Below, piece by piece: positions 48,347-56,614 of a stretch of DNA of 64,000 nucleotides (position 1 is its first letter; every line of letters starts with the position of its first letter). The stretch is from a virus: the IMG/VR virus record IMGVR_UViG_3300011113_000491, positions 59,466-123,465 of that record. One strand, given 5' to 3'. Position numbers and translations under genes: made by a program. A model generated the notes under the pieces. It ran no database searches and was not told the DNA's origin. It was given only the letters and a program-made list of their open reading frames with translations.

Positions 48347-49744
48347 TTAAACTTTCCAATCACTGGTCTTTGCAAGGTTTCGTGGTTTTGCTTTGCTAAA
48401 GAAGTTTTGCTCTTCATCCTTTTGCTTCTTGGCAGCATCGCTGATGAATCCTTGATCTTCGGCAGAAACATCATACATCTTCATCTTAGCACGGTTGACA
48501 CCAACAATGAACTTGCGATTCTTTGCTTTGTCGTTATACCGATTCTTTAACTGCTTCACCATGATCTGATTAACTTCATCAAGTTCTTCTGTTGCAATCA
48601 AAGCAAACATTAGATCTGATGTTGCAGGAAGTCCAAAGGATTCTGAAGTATTTTCAAGATCAACATCTGTGTTACCATAACCTTCACGATTAGTCTGTGT
48701 AGCAGTAAACAGAGGAACATTGTATTCGATTGCAAGTCCTCGTAGTTCTTCTGCAATAGACTTCACATATTCGTAAGAGTTAACATTCTTTGAACCCTTG
48801 TGTCGAGAAGATGCACAGATGTTTAGATAATCAATGAAGATCACATCGGGAACAAACTTCTTCTTTAGTTTTAGTTCATCTAGAAGGAATCTAAAGTGAT
48901 TCGCATTTGCCGTGGCAGTTGGATATTCTTTGATGATTAGTTTCCCAGTCACACCAGCAGCAACTGCCTCAAGTTTCTTGTCGTAGACGGTCTTTGGCAT
49001 TGTTTTAAGATCGTCAATGTTTGTATCAAGAAGATTCGCATCGATTCTTTCTGCGATTCGTTCTTCTGCCATCTCACAAGTGATGTAGAGAACATTCATG
49101 CTACTCTTGAGACAGTGTGCTGCATGGTGACAAAGGAATAGAGACTTACCCACTCCAGTTCCTGCCATTACTACATTGAGTGTCTTGGCAGTTACACCAT
49201 CTCTGGTGATGGAGTTGAAGAACTCCAGATCAAACGGAATCTTCTTCTCTTCCTTGTGGTAGAAGTCGTATCGTTTGTCTGCGTCTTCAATATAATCATG
49301 TCCGATGTTGGGGTCAAAAGATACCGCAAGTGCCTTACTGAGAATATCAGGAATCTCGCCATCGCCTCTAGCAGACTTGCCATCAATGATGTTGATGGAT
49401 TCCATTATGGCGTTGTAGATTGCTTTCTTACGACAGAACTCTTCAGTTTCTTTCGTCAACCAGTCTAGATCAACTTTGTCAGCATCAGAAGTGATTGACT
49501 CCACAACATCGGAAATATCCTTGACTTGTACTTCGGTTAGATTCTTTTCCTTGTCAAGAATAATAATCAACGCTTCCTTGGTGGGAAGACCGTTGTACTT
49601 GAGAAAGTAATCCCTAACAGTTTCAAAGATGAATCTTTCAGAGAAGTTATGAAAGTACTCCTTTAGTAAAAAGGGAGATACTTTTCTTGCAAAGTTTTCG
49701 TCTTTGATTAGGTTATGTAGGATTACTTGCTCAATATTATTCAT
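48347..49744 (-). CDS. 41: Replicative DNA helicase, gp41/DnaB-type
   Basis: The 465-residue product has an N-terminal helical domain and a RecA-type core with Walker A ([12 protein letters not shown], residues about 192-203), [17 protein letters not shown] and Walker B ([11 protein letters not shown]). The Gln-containing motif [11 protein letters not shown] follows. It unwinds DNA at the fork with the gp61-type primase. It overlaps UvsX by eight bases. Confidence 0.92.
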   Translation of the reverse strand: MNNIEQVILHNLIKDENFARKVSPFLLKEYFHNFSERFIFETVRDYFLKYNGLPTKEALIIILDKEKNLTEVQVKDISDVVESITSDADKVDLDWLTKETEEFCRKKAIYNAIMESINIIDGKSARGDGEIPDILSKALAVSFDPNIGHDYIEDADKRYDFYHKEEKKIPFDLEFFNSITRDGVTAKTLNVVMAGTGVGKSLFLCHHAAHCLKSSMNVLYITCEMAEERIAERIDANLLDTNIDDLKTMPKTVYDKKLEAVAAGVTGKLIIKEYPTATANANHFRFLLDELKLKKKFVPDVIFIDYLNICASSRHKGSKNVNSYEYVKSIAEELRGLAIEYNVPLFTATQTNREGYGNTDVDLENTSESFGLPATSDLMFALIATEELDEVNQIMVKQLKNRYNDKAKNRKFIVGVNRAKMKMYDVSAEDQGFISDAAKKQKDEEQNFFSKAKPRNLAKTSDWKV

Positions 49745-50786
49745 TTTCTTCCTCTACTACTGCTTCAGTTGATCCATACTTGAATTCTGATGCAGCTGCT
49801 TCGTTGATCTTGTCCATTAATTCCTTGGTAAAATACTTCTCAGGGTTTTCATAGATGTTCTTTTCAAACACCTTTGAACCATCTGGTAGTTCGATTCTAC
49901 CACTTGTCTTTGAGAGTATACCATGTTCTACTGCTAAGTCAACCAAACCATAATAAGGGTCTAAACCTGTTTCATAATTAAGACGGACATCAACGACCTT
50001 GTTTTCTTTTGTAAGACGACCCTTGTGTTGCTTGCAATGAATAATGTTGCCAACAACTTCACCAGAGGCATCCTTGTCCTTCTTCTTTGAAAGATAGACA
50101 ACAATTGATGCGGCGTACTTAAGACCAGAACCACCACCCATCTCCTTCATTGGAACATATGCACCAACTACATCATAAGTGTGATTAGTAATAATCATTG
50201 GAATATGGGCAATGCCAAGTTTAACAGTCAACACACGGAAAGTTGACTTGATAACTTGCGCCCTGGTCATATCACGAACTTCCTTTCCTTCGGCAGTATC
50301 GTTGATTTCCTTTGAGGTTGACAACATGCCGAGTGAGTCAAGAACAATCATCATCTTCTTTCTCTTGTTCTCTGGCATCTCAAGATACTTGTCAACAATC
50401 GTGACAATCTGCTTGCGGAACTCTTCAATTGTCATCACAGGAAAAACTGCTACACGCTTTGGATCGACTCCACGATTCTTAAACATTTCAGTTGTTACTG
50501 CTTGCTCTGAATCAAAGTAGAGAACAACTGCTTCAGGGTGATCCTTGAGGAACTTGGAAACAATACCCATAGTAATATAGGTCTTACCAGTTGCCTGTTC
50601 TCCTGCAAGTGCCATAATCTTGTTGTCAGGAATGCCACCATAAACATCACCAGAAACAAGGGCATTCAGAATGTGACATCCAGTATCAATGAGAACACCG
50701 ACATCACTTGTCGGAAGTCCATCGTTTACCAATGACGCATACTTGTTTCCAGACTCCTTAACGATACCATTCAAAAAATCACTCAT
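49737..50786 (-). CDS. uvsX: UvsX/RecA-like recombinase
   Basis: The 349-residue product has Walker A ([10 protein letters not shown], about residue 62-71), [12 protein letters not shown], Walker B ([11 protein letters not shown]) and the loop [29 protein letters not shown] follows, as in T4 UvsX. It forms filaments on single-stranded DNA for recombination-dependent replication. AAGGAG precedes the ATG at 50786. Acidic C-terminal tail (EAVVEEENE). Confidence 0.92.
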   Translation of the reverse strand: MSDFLNGIVKESGNKYASLVNDGLPTSDVGVLIDTGCHILNALVSGDVYGGIPDNKIMALAGEQATGKTYITMGIVSKFLKDHPEAVVLYFDSEQAVTTEMFKNRGVDPKRVAVFPVMTIEEFRKQIVTIVDKYLEMPENKRKKMMIVLDSLGMLSTSKEINDTAEGKEVRDMTRAQVIKSTFRVLTVKLGIAHIPMIITNHTYDVVGAYVPMKEMGGGSGLKYAASIVVYLSKKKDKDASGEVVGNIIHCKQHKGRLTKENKVVDVRLNYETGLDPYYGLVDLAVEHGILSKTSGRIELPDGSKVFEKNIYENPEKYFTKELMDKINEAAASEFKYGSTEAVVEEENE

Positions 50787-50819
50787 GTTTTCTCCTTACA
50801 ATAAATATACCAAATTCTT

Positions 50820-51401
50820 TTACTGATTTTCCTTGATGTCATAATAATAACAATCATCTTCTCCGTCAATAATCCACTTATCACTTTCTCCCTCGCATCT
50901 CCAAGAAATGTTATCTACCAGATAGTCTGGCTTTTCTGGAAATGGTTCGGTTACAAATGACATATTCTTCCAAAAAATTCTGTTGTTTGGTTGAAGAGCA
51001 TAATTGCCATCATCCAAAGCAATCATATGAAGACATTTATATTGACTTGGCTCATCTGAAAATGAGTTCCTATACCAGTCAAATGTCATCATATAATTAC
51101 CCCATGCTTCAGTCTTATCCTTAAAGACAACCTTCGCTCTACAATCAAACAAAGCATCATATTCAATTGCAGTTACATTTTCATGGAAACAATCCCACAA
51201 CTGAAGATAATCCAACTTCATCAGAGGAGTATCTGGTTTAGAACAAAGCATATGAATTGGAACTCTGCTCCTGACTAATCCATTGTCTGTAAGAACATGA
51301 AAGGTCATTGCTTTACCAGAGCATGATTGCGCTCCGAATACTTGAACCTTTACATATTCACCAACATGCTTTTTATGCTGGTACATATGCTCCATACGCA
51401 T
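50820..51401 (-). CDS. Conserved phage protein next to DNA polymerase
   Basis: The product is about 193 residues from the ATG at 51401 (MRMEHMYQHKKHVGEYV). It has MTFDWYRNSF, SQYKCLHMIALDDGNYALQPNNRIFWK and an acidic tail, a pattern I associate with T4-like cyanophage proteins of unknown role. The open frame continues upstream through IPHFYCY to 51488. Its first part is there an out-of-frame reading of a relic polymerase 3' end, so the true start may be a TTG within it. Confidence 0.65.
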   Translation of the reverse strand: MRMEHMYQHKKHVGEYVKVQVFGAQSCSGKAMTFHVLTDNGLVRSRVPIHMLCSKPDTPLMKLDYLQLWDCFHENVTAIEYDALFDCRAKVVFKDKTEAWGNYMMTFDWYRNSFSDEPSQYKCLHMIALDDGNYALQPNNRIFWKNMSFVTEPFPEKPDYLVDNISWRCEGESDKWIIDGEDDCYYYDIKENQ

Positions 51402-51429
51402 ATAGCAATAAAAATGTGGAATGTTTATG

Positions 51430-51486
51430 TTAAGCAAATAATGACTCCAAAGTACTAACTCGTTCTGCTTTCCAGTTGATTGCTGC
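51430..51486 (-). pseudogene. 43: Relic of the DNA polymerase 3' end
   Basis: In the polymerase frame this encodes AAINWKAERVSTLESLFA and a stop, against AAINWKAERVSTLESLFE at the end of the polymerase gene at 52478. 32 bases are identical and most remaining differences are synonymous. It marks where the gene originally ended before the glycosyltransferase cassette entered. Confidence 0.85.
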
Positions 51487-51500
51487 ATATCATAATTATA

Positions 51501-52436
51501 TTAAATGTCGTCTAAGTTAGACTTATCCCATTTGTTTTTTGTGCATTTTTTGACAGCAATTGAATGTTTTTCTTTTTGTGGATTTACATACTGTTGACTG
51601 TTTAACCATTTTTGTGATAAATATTTTGTATGATATTTTTGCGGTAAATAAATGTGTGCGTTACAAGAGGCGTAATGAAATATAATACTAGGAACTGGCT
51701 CTAGAGTAATATCGATAACTTTATTAACACCATGACTAATTTTTTTATCTGGAGGGCTCCAGTTTATTTTGTTTACATTCAAAGAAATAATTGGTATTTT
51801 GTAATCAACAAAACACATCTGAGCACAATATTGTTCATTAAAAAAACAAAATTTTTCATATTCTAATTTAGTTATATTATTAGAACCTAACAAATATTTA
51901 GCATTGTTGTTTAAAACAAGTCTTCTATTAACAATCGTTTTATAAAAGTTGGGTATTTGTTCAAACACGGTTCGGTCTAACACAACATGGCCACTATTGA
52001 TTCCAGCTTGTTTTAACAAAATGTCGTTAACTCTGCTCTTTATTTCCCGCAAACAATATACAGAACCAATATCATAATCAAAAAATTCACTAGGATCATC
52101 AAAAAATATAGTATCACAATCTAAGAAAAAAACTTTGTCATATCCTAATTCAAAAGTTTTTTGTATATGATACCACTTGCTCATATGGGGATCGTCACTA
52201 TAATCACTTAAAATAAATTTAACGTCTGGAAAATCATTTTTAAGACAAAATTGATTAAGGTGGTTATAGTTTAATAAATCAAAGTTTTTATTATCAGAAC
52301 ACATCATCACTATAACATCAAAGGGCGATTTGATTGTTTGTTTTTTTAAGGTATACAAACTATAGTGCAACATGGAAAAAAACTCTCCTTGACTATTTGC
52401 TTTATGAAACAAACTATACAAAAGGGCATTTTTCAT
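51501..52436 (-). CDS. GT8-type glycosyltransferase in an inserted cassette
   Basis: The 311-residue product has DVIVMMCSDNKNF, YDKVFFLDCDTIFFDDPSEFF (D-x-D) and INSGHVVLDRT, the GT8-style order. It is very AT-rich compared with the flanking replication genes. It lies between the polymerase gene's present 3' end and a duplicate relic of that end, so it entered as a cassette carrying a replacement polymerase tail. It could modify DNA, virion or surface sugars. Confidence 0.78.
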   Translation of the reverse strand: MKNALLYSLFHKANSQGEFFSMLHYSLYTLKKQTIKSPFDVIVMMCSDNKNFDLLNYNHLNQFCLKNDFPDVKFILSDYSDDPHMSKWYHIQKTFELGYDKVFFLDCDTIFFDDPSEFFDYDIGSVYCLREIKSRVNDILLKQAGINSGHVVLDRTVFEQIPNFYKTIVNRRLVLNNNAKYLLGSNNITKLEYEKFCFFNEQYCAQMCFVDYKIPIISLNVNKINWSPPDKKISHGVNKVIDITLEPVPSIIFHYASCNAHIYLPQKYHTKYLSQKWLNSQQYVNPQKEKHSIAVKKCTKNKWDKSNLDDI

Positions 52437-52477
52437 AATTTATATTCTTCAAACAATAAACTTAAGTAATTCTTACA

Positions 52478-53593
52478 TCATTCAAACAATGACTCTAATG
52501 TGCTAACTCGTTCTGCTTTCCAGTTGATTGCTGCAAGAATGGAACGAAGCGGTTCCATGAATGCTTTGTCAAACTGCATATCATAGTCTATGTAGTGATC
52601 AAGCTCAAACTCCTTTGGAATCTCGTTAATAAAAGAAATCACATGATCTTGACCACTGACACCACCAATTGGATTTGGTTTCTTCAGATATACAAACTTG
52701 ATCTTATCTCCGTCTGTAATCTGCTTGTACTTCTTATCCAACTTGTACTTCTTGATGTAATGATTGTAAATCAACGCACCCTTAACTTGAATCGGCGTTG
52801 ACTTACGATATATCTGTTGATTGTCGGCATACTCACCAAGACCATTTGCACTTCTCGGGAATGCTACATCTTCGGGACGATACTTCATAAACCTCTGACG
52901 TACATCATCAATGAAATCAATTAGTGAGTCCTCGTCCTTGCTCATTATGATCTTGATTGCAGATTCAAGATCCTTACGAACCGCTTCTGGTGTAGAACTG
53001 CGTGTTGTTTCGATACCCATGATCTTCAACTTGGGTTCTTTATACTGAACACCTTCCTTATTCCACATGTTTAGAATGTATCGCTTCTTTGCAGTCCAGA
53101 TGCCCTTCTCTGCGATGACTTCACGACCCATTACCATCTTGTTTTCATATGCATTCATGCTGTCGCGGAGTTTATCAAACTCTTTGTCGATGAAGGGTTG
53201 AATTATTGAATCACATGCCTTGTCAAGATATTTTGTAATCTTTACTGGATCGGTTTCATTTGGCATAATTTTGGTTACCAATTTATCCAGACAAATATAC
53301 ATTGAGTCTGTGTCTGAGGCAACGATATAGTCTTCGCCCGTTGTACCAAGAGTCTGATTCAACAATCGATTAATTGAGTTTGCGATATACTGAATTGAAA
53401 GTTGACCAGAAAGAGTAATTGCTTCTGCAATATCAGTGCTAAAATACCTGAAGTATTCATTACCGATTGCACCATATGCAGAGTTCAATTGAATCTTTCT
53501 AACCAACTGAAAGTTTGAATATTTTGATATGTCATATTCAAGGTTCTTCTTCAATGCAAGAAGTTCCTCGTCAGACAGTTTACTGTAGTCCAT
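52478..53593 (-). CDS. 43: DNA polymerase, family B, C-terminal part
   Basis: The 371-residue product starts MDYSKLSDEELLALKKN and reaches the motif B region KIQLNSAYGAIGNEYFRY at about residues 33-50. It has motif C ASDTDSMYI and the GIETTRSSTPEAVRKDLE thumb element, as in T4 gp43. It lacks the exonuclease and motif A, which are in the gene at 56615. The two chains total about 860 residues, near the 898 of T4 gp43, so they should assemble into one enzyme. Split gp43 is known in some Aeromonas T4-like phages. Confidence 0.9.
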   Translation of the reverse strand: MDYSKLSDEELLALKKNLEYDISKYSNFQLVRKIQLNSAYGAIGNEYFRYFSTDIAEAITLSGQLSIQYIANSINRLLNQTLGTTGEDYIVASDTDSMYICLDKLVTKIMPNETDPVKITKYLDKACDSIIQPFIDKEFDKLRDSMNAYENKMVMGREVIAEKGIWTAKKRYILNMWNKEGVQYKEPKLKIMGIETTRSSTPEAVRKDLESAIKIIMSKDEDSLIDFIDDVRQRFMKYRPEDVAFPRSANGLGEYADNQQIYRKSTPIQVKGALIYNHYIKKYKLDKKYKQITDGDKIKFVYLKKPNPIGGVSGQDHVISFINEIPKEFELDHYIDYDMQFDKAFMEPLRSILAAINWKAERVSTLESLFE

Positions 53594-53623
53594 AGGTATA
53601 TTTTATCACAAGACGCTAGAAAG

Positions 53624-54220
53624 TCAAGTGTTGTTGATTTGTTTATATTGAGTGCAGGATGTCTGTATAATATCTTTTAGAGATATTGGTGCGTAATTAA
53701 GACCTTCCGAGTCTACACCTACATCAAAACTTAGATATCCTCTATTTGAACTGGTCATAAATCCGTGTTTGCCGTGAGAATGACCGTGTAGATGCACTGG
53801 TGTTTTTGAATTCCAAGAACGAAGAGGATAATGCGAAAGACATATTCTTTCGACATAAAAGTTTTGAACCCAACCCGGTTCGTTCTTTATATTCATTTCA
53901 AGATAATTACAAACACTCTTAAACTTTGCTTTCTTGAGATTTTCAGATTGCATAGTTGGGTCGTGATTGCCAATTACTAGATGTACCTTTTGGCATTTTA
54001 TTTCCGAAAGGATATCATTCACTCCATTTACCCAGTGCTTACCTTTACCAAAGTAAAAGTCACCGAGGTGATATAGAGTATCCTTTGCCGCTACATGCTC
54101 ATTGATCTTATCAATCAGCATCTTGTTCATTTCTTTTATATCTTTGAAATATTGATGCCGGTTGGTTAGATTTAGAATGTTAGTGTGGCCGAAATGAGAA
54201 TCGCTTGTGAACCAAATCAT
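53624..54220 (-). CDS. Calcineurin-like phosphoesterase
   Basis: The 198-residue product has the metallophosphoesterase series TSDSHFGH, LGDFYFG, IGNHDP, LSHYPLR and HLHGHSHG, supplying a two-metal site. Phage members are often phosphodiesterases or nucleases acting on nucleotides or DNA ends; the substrate here is unknown. It lies in the interval that separates the polymerase halves and overlaps the upstream gene by four bases. Confidence 0.88.
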   Translation of the reverse strand: MIWFTSDSHFGHTNILNLTNRHQYFKDIKEMNKMLIDKINEHVAAKDTLYHLGDFYFGKGKHWVNGVNDILSEIKCQKVHLVIGNHDPTMQSENLKKAKFKSVCNYLEMNIKNEPGWVQNFYVERICLSHYPLRSWNSKTPVHLHGHSHGKHGFMTSSNRGYLSFDVGVDSEGLNYAPISLKDIIQTSCTQYKQINNT

Positions 54221-54402
54221 CCTAGTAGAAGATCGCGGTTATCGTTTCTGTCTTCGTTTATCTTACGATCTGCTTCCGTCCAACCTAAGTTATACTCTCT
54301 CCAATATGCATCATTTGTTTCGTTAAGAATTGACTTATTTGGAAGACTGTTTTTTCTGTCCGTGTATCCGTCTAGAAATCCTTTGCCCGGTTGATGTGTC
54401 AT
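54217..54402 (-). CDS. Small hypothetical protein
   Basis: From the ATG at 54402 the 61-residue product begins MTHQPGKGFLDGYTDRKN and continues with NDAYWREYNLGWTEADRKINEDR, a compact helical pattern. It overlaps the end of the next upstream gene in another frame by 68 bases and the phosphoesterase start by four. A longer start at 54441 is possible. Confidence 0.6.
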   Translation of the reverse strand: MTHQPGKGFLDGYTDRKNSLPNKSILNETNDAYWREYNLGWTEADRKINEDRNDNRDLLLG

Positions 54403-54502
54403 TTTTCTTCTTTCCGAATATGGCATCGTAATTTTCGCCATACTTCTTTAAATCCACTTTACGGTAAGAATCACCCTTACCAGCACCATGTTTCCTACTC
54501 AT
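54335..54502 (-). CDS. Small conserved phage protein (MSRKHGAGKGD type)
   Basis: The 55-residue product begins MSRKHGAGKGDSYRKVDLKK, then YGENYDAIFGKK and a basic tail. I recognise this start from small proteins in many T4-like and cyanophage genomes; their function is unknown. It uses a frame different from the gene at 54217 and overlaps it, a gene-in-gene arrangement. Confidence 0.75.
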   Translation of the reverse strand: MSRKHGAGKGDSYRKVDLKKYGENYDAIFGKKKNDTSTGQRISRRIHGQKKQSSK

Positions 54503-54504
54503 AT

Positions 54505-54813
54505 TTAGTCTGCGCCGTTAATGATATTATCAAAATTTGTAGGTTCACCAATACGATCAGCAAACTTCTTAGTGAGAACTATTCCCTCATCCGTATATGT
54601 TAACCACAACCCCTCTCGCATCAATTCTTTCATTGCGATAAGTTCATCGTTATCAAACTGCGAGACAACAATAGGATCATCGTCAATCAAACCTTCAATG
54701 ATTTCTACTTCAACATTCTTTGCCCATTTTGCGGCATAAAAAGTTTCAGAGTAGGAGGTTATTGCTTTTTCAATCTTGTTCTTCAACGCTTGTAGTCGAT
54801 ATATTTGTGTCAT
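54505..54813 (-). CDS. Hypothetical protein
   Basis: The 102-residue product is helical and acidic (MTQIYRLQALKNKIEKAI, IAMKELMREGLWLTYTDEG). It is not recognised. The ATG is five bases after GATAAATA (54819-54826), a near match to the late octamer with the leaderless spacing. Confidence 0.65.
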   Translation of the reverse strand: MTQIYRLQALKNKIEKAITSYSETFYAAKWAKNVEVEIIEGLIDDDPIVVSQFDNDELIAMKELMREGLWLTYTDEGIVLTKKFADRIGEPTNFDNIINGAD

Positions 54814-54985
54814 GATTATATTTATCCATGAATACTGAGATCATCAAGGGGTAGTGCTTGACGACATGGCGGGCCCTTTCACGAATATACTTAGGCACTT
54901 TTGGTGTCTTCTTGGGATCAAGCAGATCATACATGAACTGCCGGCACGATTCAAGTGAACGAATTTCTTCTTCTAAAGTTGACAT
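54770..54985 (-). CDS. Small hypothetical protein fused in transcript to tRNA-Asn
   Basis: The 71-residue product begins MSTLEEEIRSLESCRQFMYDLL and contains YIRERARHVVKHYPLMI. It is not recognised. The ATG lies only two bases after the 3' end of tRNA-Asn, so tRNA processing would create a nearly leaderless message. It overlaps the next gene by 44 bases. Confidence 0.6.
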   Translation of the reverse strand: MSTLEEEIRSLESCRQFMYDLLDPKKTPKVPKYIRERARHVVKHYPLMISVFMDKYNHDTNISTTSVEEQD

Positions 54986-54987
54986 AA

Positions 54988-55060
54988 CTCTTCGGACTGG
55001 GATCGAACCAGTGACATTGGAGTTAACAGCTCCACGCTCTACCATCTGAGCTACCGAAGA
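54988..55060 (-). tRNA. tRNA-Asn (GUU)
   Basis: A full cloverleaf can be read. The acceptor is TCTTCGG/CCGAAGA, the D arm GCTC/GAGC, the anticodon loop CTGTTAA (GTT), and the T arm ACTGG-TTCGATC-CCAGT. The discriminator is G, as is usual for Asn. Confidence 0.92.
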
Positions 55061-55067
55061 AAAATAA

Positions 55068-55637
55068 TTATAAAATAGATCTACTCTTATCAAGTGTCCA
55101 AAAACTTGCTACAGTATATCTTGTACAATTTTTAATTGGGGTTACACCATGAAGATGAACACAATCTCCGGGATGAATTGCTAGTTTACCCATTTTAGGA
55201 GTAATTTCAATATTAAAATTTGGATAATAAGTTTTTCCTCCTTCATAATCATCATTCAGATATAATACGCAACCAAATACTCTATGTCCAAATTTCTTAA
55301 CTTCTTCACTATTATTGGACATATCATCGCAGTGTGGAGTTTGTTGCATTCCTTCAAACCATCTAATTAAATCAATAGTGTCTGGATATATCTCTTGTAT
55401 ACCATACTCAGATATAATAGTTTTTTGAGTATTAATCATCAAAGATTTAAAGATATTCTTATATTCTGGATCTGTAAATTTTTGATAATTTATCTGTCTG
55501 CCAGACCAAAAATCATATGGGTGTGTTGCGGTTTCAGATTCTTTCCACATATCCGTACTGTTAGCAAAATTTATAAGCATCTCACACTCTGGAACGGAAA
55601 GAAAATTATCAAATGTTTTTGCGTTAAAATTATTCAT
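55068..55637 (-). CDS. 2-oxoglutarate/Fe(II) oxygenase
   Basis: The 189-residue product has TPHCDD (the His-x-Asp iron motif, about residue 107), VLYLNDDYEGGKTYYP, HPGDCVHLHGVTP (the distal His) and CTRYTVASFW (the Arg that binds 2-oxoglutarate). This is the prolyl-hydroxylase-like PKHD arrangement common in T4-like cyanophages. The substrate is unknown. AGGAGAAAA precedes the ATG, and it overlaps the DUF6065-type gene by eight bases. Confidence 0.88.
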   Translation of the reverse strand: MNNFNAKTFDNFLSVPECEMLINFANSTDMWKESETATHPYDFWSGRQINYQKFTDPEYKNIFKSLMINTQKTIISEYGIQEIYPDTIDLIRWFEGMQQTPHCDDMSNNSEEVKKFGHRVFGCVLYLNDDYEGGKTYYPNFNIEITPKMGKLAIHPGDCVHLHGVTPIKNCTRYTVASFWTLDKSRSIL

Positions 55638-56424
55638 TGTTTTCTCCTAAATTTTTATTAATAAAAGGACATCCTGATATTCTACGTTGATGATCTGGAA
55701 ATACTTTATTATTTTCAATGTCATAAATTCCTTTCATGTATAATTTATGATTGGAATTATGTGGTTGAGTTTTTTGTAACTCGTCTCTTTTTTTTGCCCA
55801 AGCTTTATGTGTTTTCGAAAAATCAGAGTCATGTTCTCCCTGTTCGATTATACAATCAAAAGACTCTAGATAATATCTAGGTATAGGAAATATTGTTGCT
55901 AATGGTTCACCCTTTAGAAAAGTTACAGTTTCATATGGTTTTGTAATTTTCCAATTTAATGTAAATGTATAAGGAAGCCAGTCAGTCTCAATTATTGCCT
56001 CTAATGCTTGAGCTCCATGTCTAAAAAAGTTTGTTGGACCTTTAACAAATAGATTATGACCAGGACTTGTTTTAAAAATATATCTTAGGTAACTAAAAGT
56101 AATTATTCCATTTCCAAAATGAGAAGATATATGACTAGGCCGATCTTCAACAAAATCAAGATCGTCCATTGTTTCTACACAAAACTCAAACTTAATTGCG
56201 TTATGTGAACTTAAGTTTCCATTCCATATTGCAGTAAAGGAAATTGGATTAATAATCTCCCATCCATAACCATTTGCTACACTAAGAGGAAGACATCTAT
56301 ATGCATATCCATTGGATACATCCATCCATTCTCTTCTCTTTGCTGCTACAACAAGATCATAAGAACTTTTTCCTTCTCCCGGAAGTAGCCATTGTGTTAG
56401 TTTTTTATCTTTTTCAATAGACAT
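55630..56424 (-). CDS. DUF6065-type protein
   Basis: The 264-residue product has AKRREWMDVSNGYAYRCLPLSVANGYGWEI and a jelly-roll-like body ending with IYDIENNKVFPDHQRRISGCPF. I associate this with the DUF6065 phage/bacterial group, found next to 2OG-Fe(II) oxygenases. Its coupling to such an oxygenase here supports a shared job. Its activity is unknown. Confidence 0.7.
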   Translation of the reverse strand: MSIEKDKKLTQWLLPGEGKSSYDLVVAAKRREWMDVSNGYAYRCLPLSVANGYGWEIINPISFTAIWNGNLSSHNAIKFEFCVETMDDLDFVEDRPSHISSHFGNGIITFSYLRYIFKTSPGHNLFVKGPTNFFRHGAQALEAIIETDWLPYTFTLNWKITKPYETVTFLKGEPLATIFPIPRYYLESFDCIIEQGEHDSDFSKTHKAWAKKRDELQKTQPHNSNHKLYMKGIYDIENNKVFPDHQRRISGCPFINKNLGENNE

Positions 56425-56444
56425 AGTAAAAATGTTATATTAAA

Positions 56445-56516
56445 AGAGGATGACGGGAGTTGAACCCGCAACATCTACCTTGGAAGGGTAGCACTCTGCC
56501 ATTGAGTTACATCCTC
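56445..56516 (-). tRNA. tRNA-Gly (UCC)
   Basis: The acceptor is GAGGATG/CATCCTC, the anticodon stem CTACC/GGTAG with loop CTTCCAA (TCC), and the T arm GCGGG-TTCAACT-CCCGT. The discriminator is U, as in glycine tRNAs. Confidence 0.92.
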
Positions 56517-56521
56517 AGCAA

Positions 56522-56606
56522 TAGGACCGGCGGGAATCGAACCCGCATGGTTTTTGAAACCGAGGGATTTTAAGTCCCTTGCGTCTGCCTGTTCCGCCAC
56601 AGTCCC
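56522..56606 (-). tRNA. tRNA-Leu (UAA)
   Basis: An 85-base type II tRNA with a long variable arm. The anticodon stem is AGGGA/TCCCT with loop CTTAAAA (TAA), the acceptor is GGGACTG/CGGTCCT, and the discriminator is A. Confidence 0.92.
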
Positions 56607-56614
56607 GAACATGT

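Noticed and set aside
51402-51488. N-terminal extension MQQSTGKQNELV of the gene at 50820
   Set aside because: Its first codons are an out-of-frame reading of the relic polymerase end, so it is not an ancestral start, although a TTG within it remains possible.
54986-55093. N-terminal extension of the gene at 54770 (VAQMVERGAVNSNVTGSIPV)
   Set aside because: It is a translation of tRNA-Asn.
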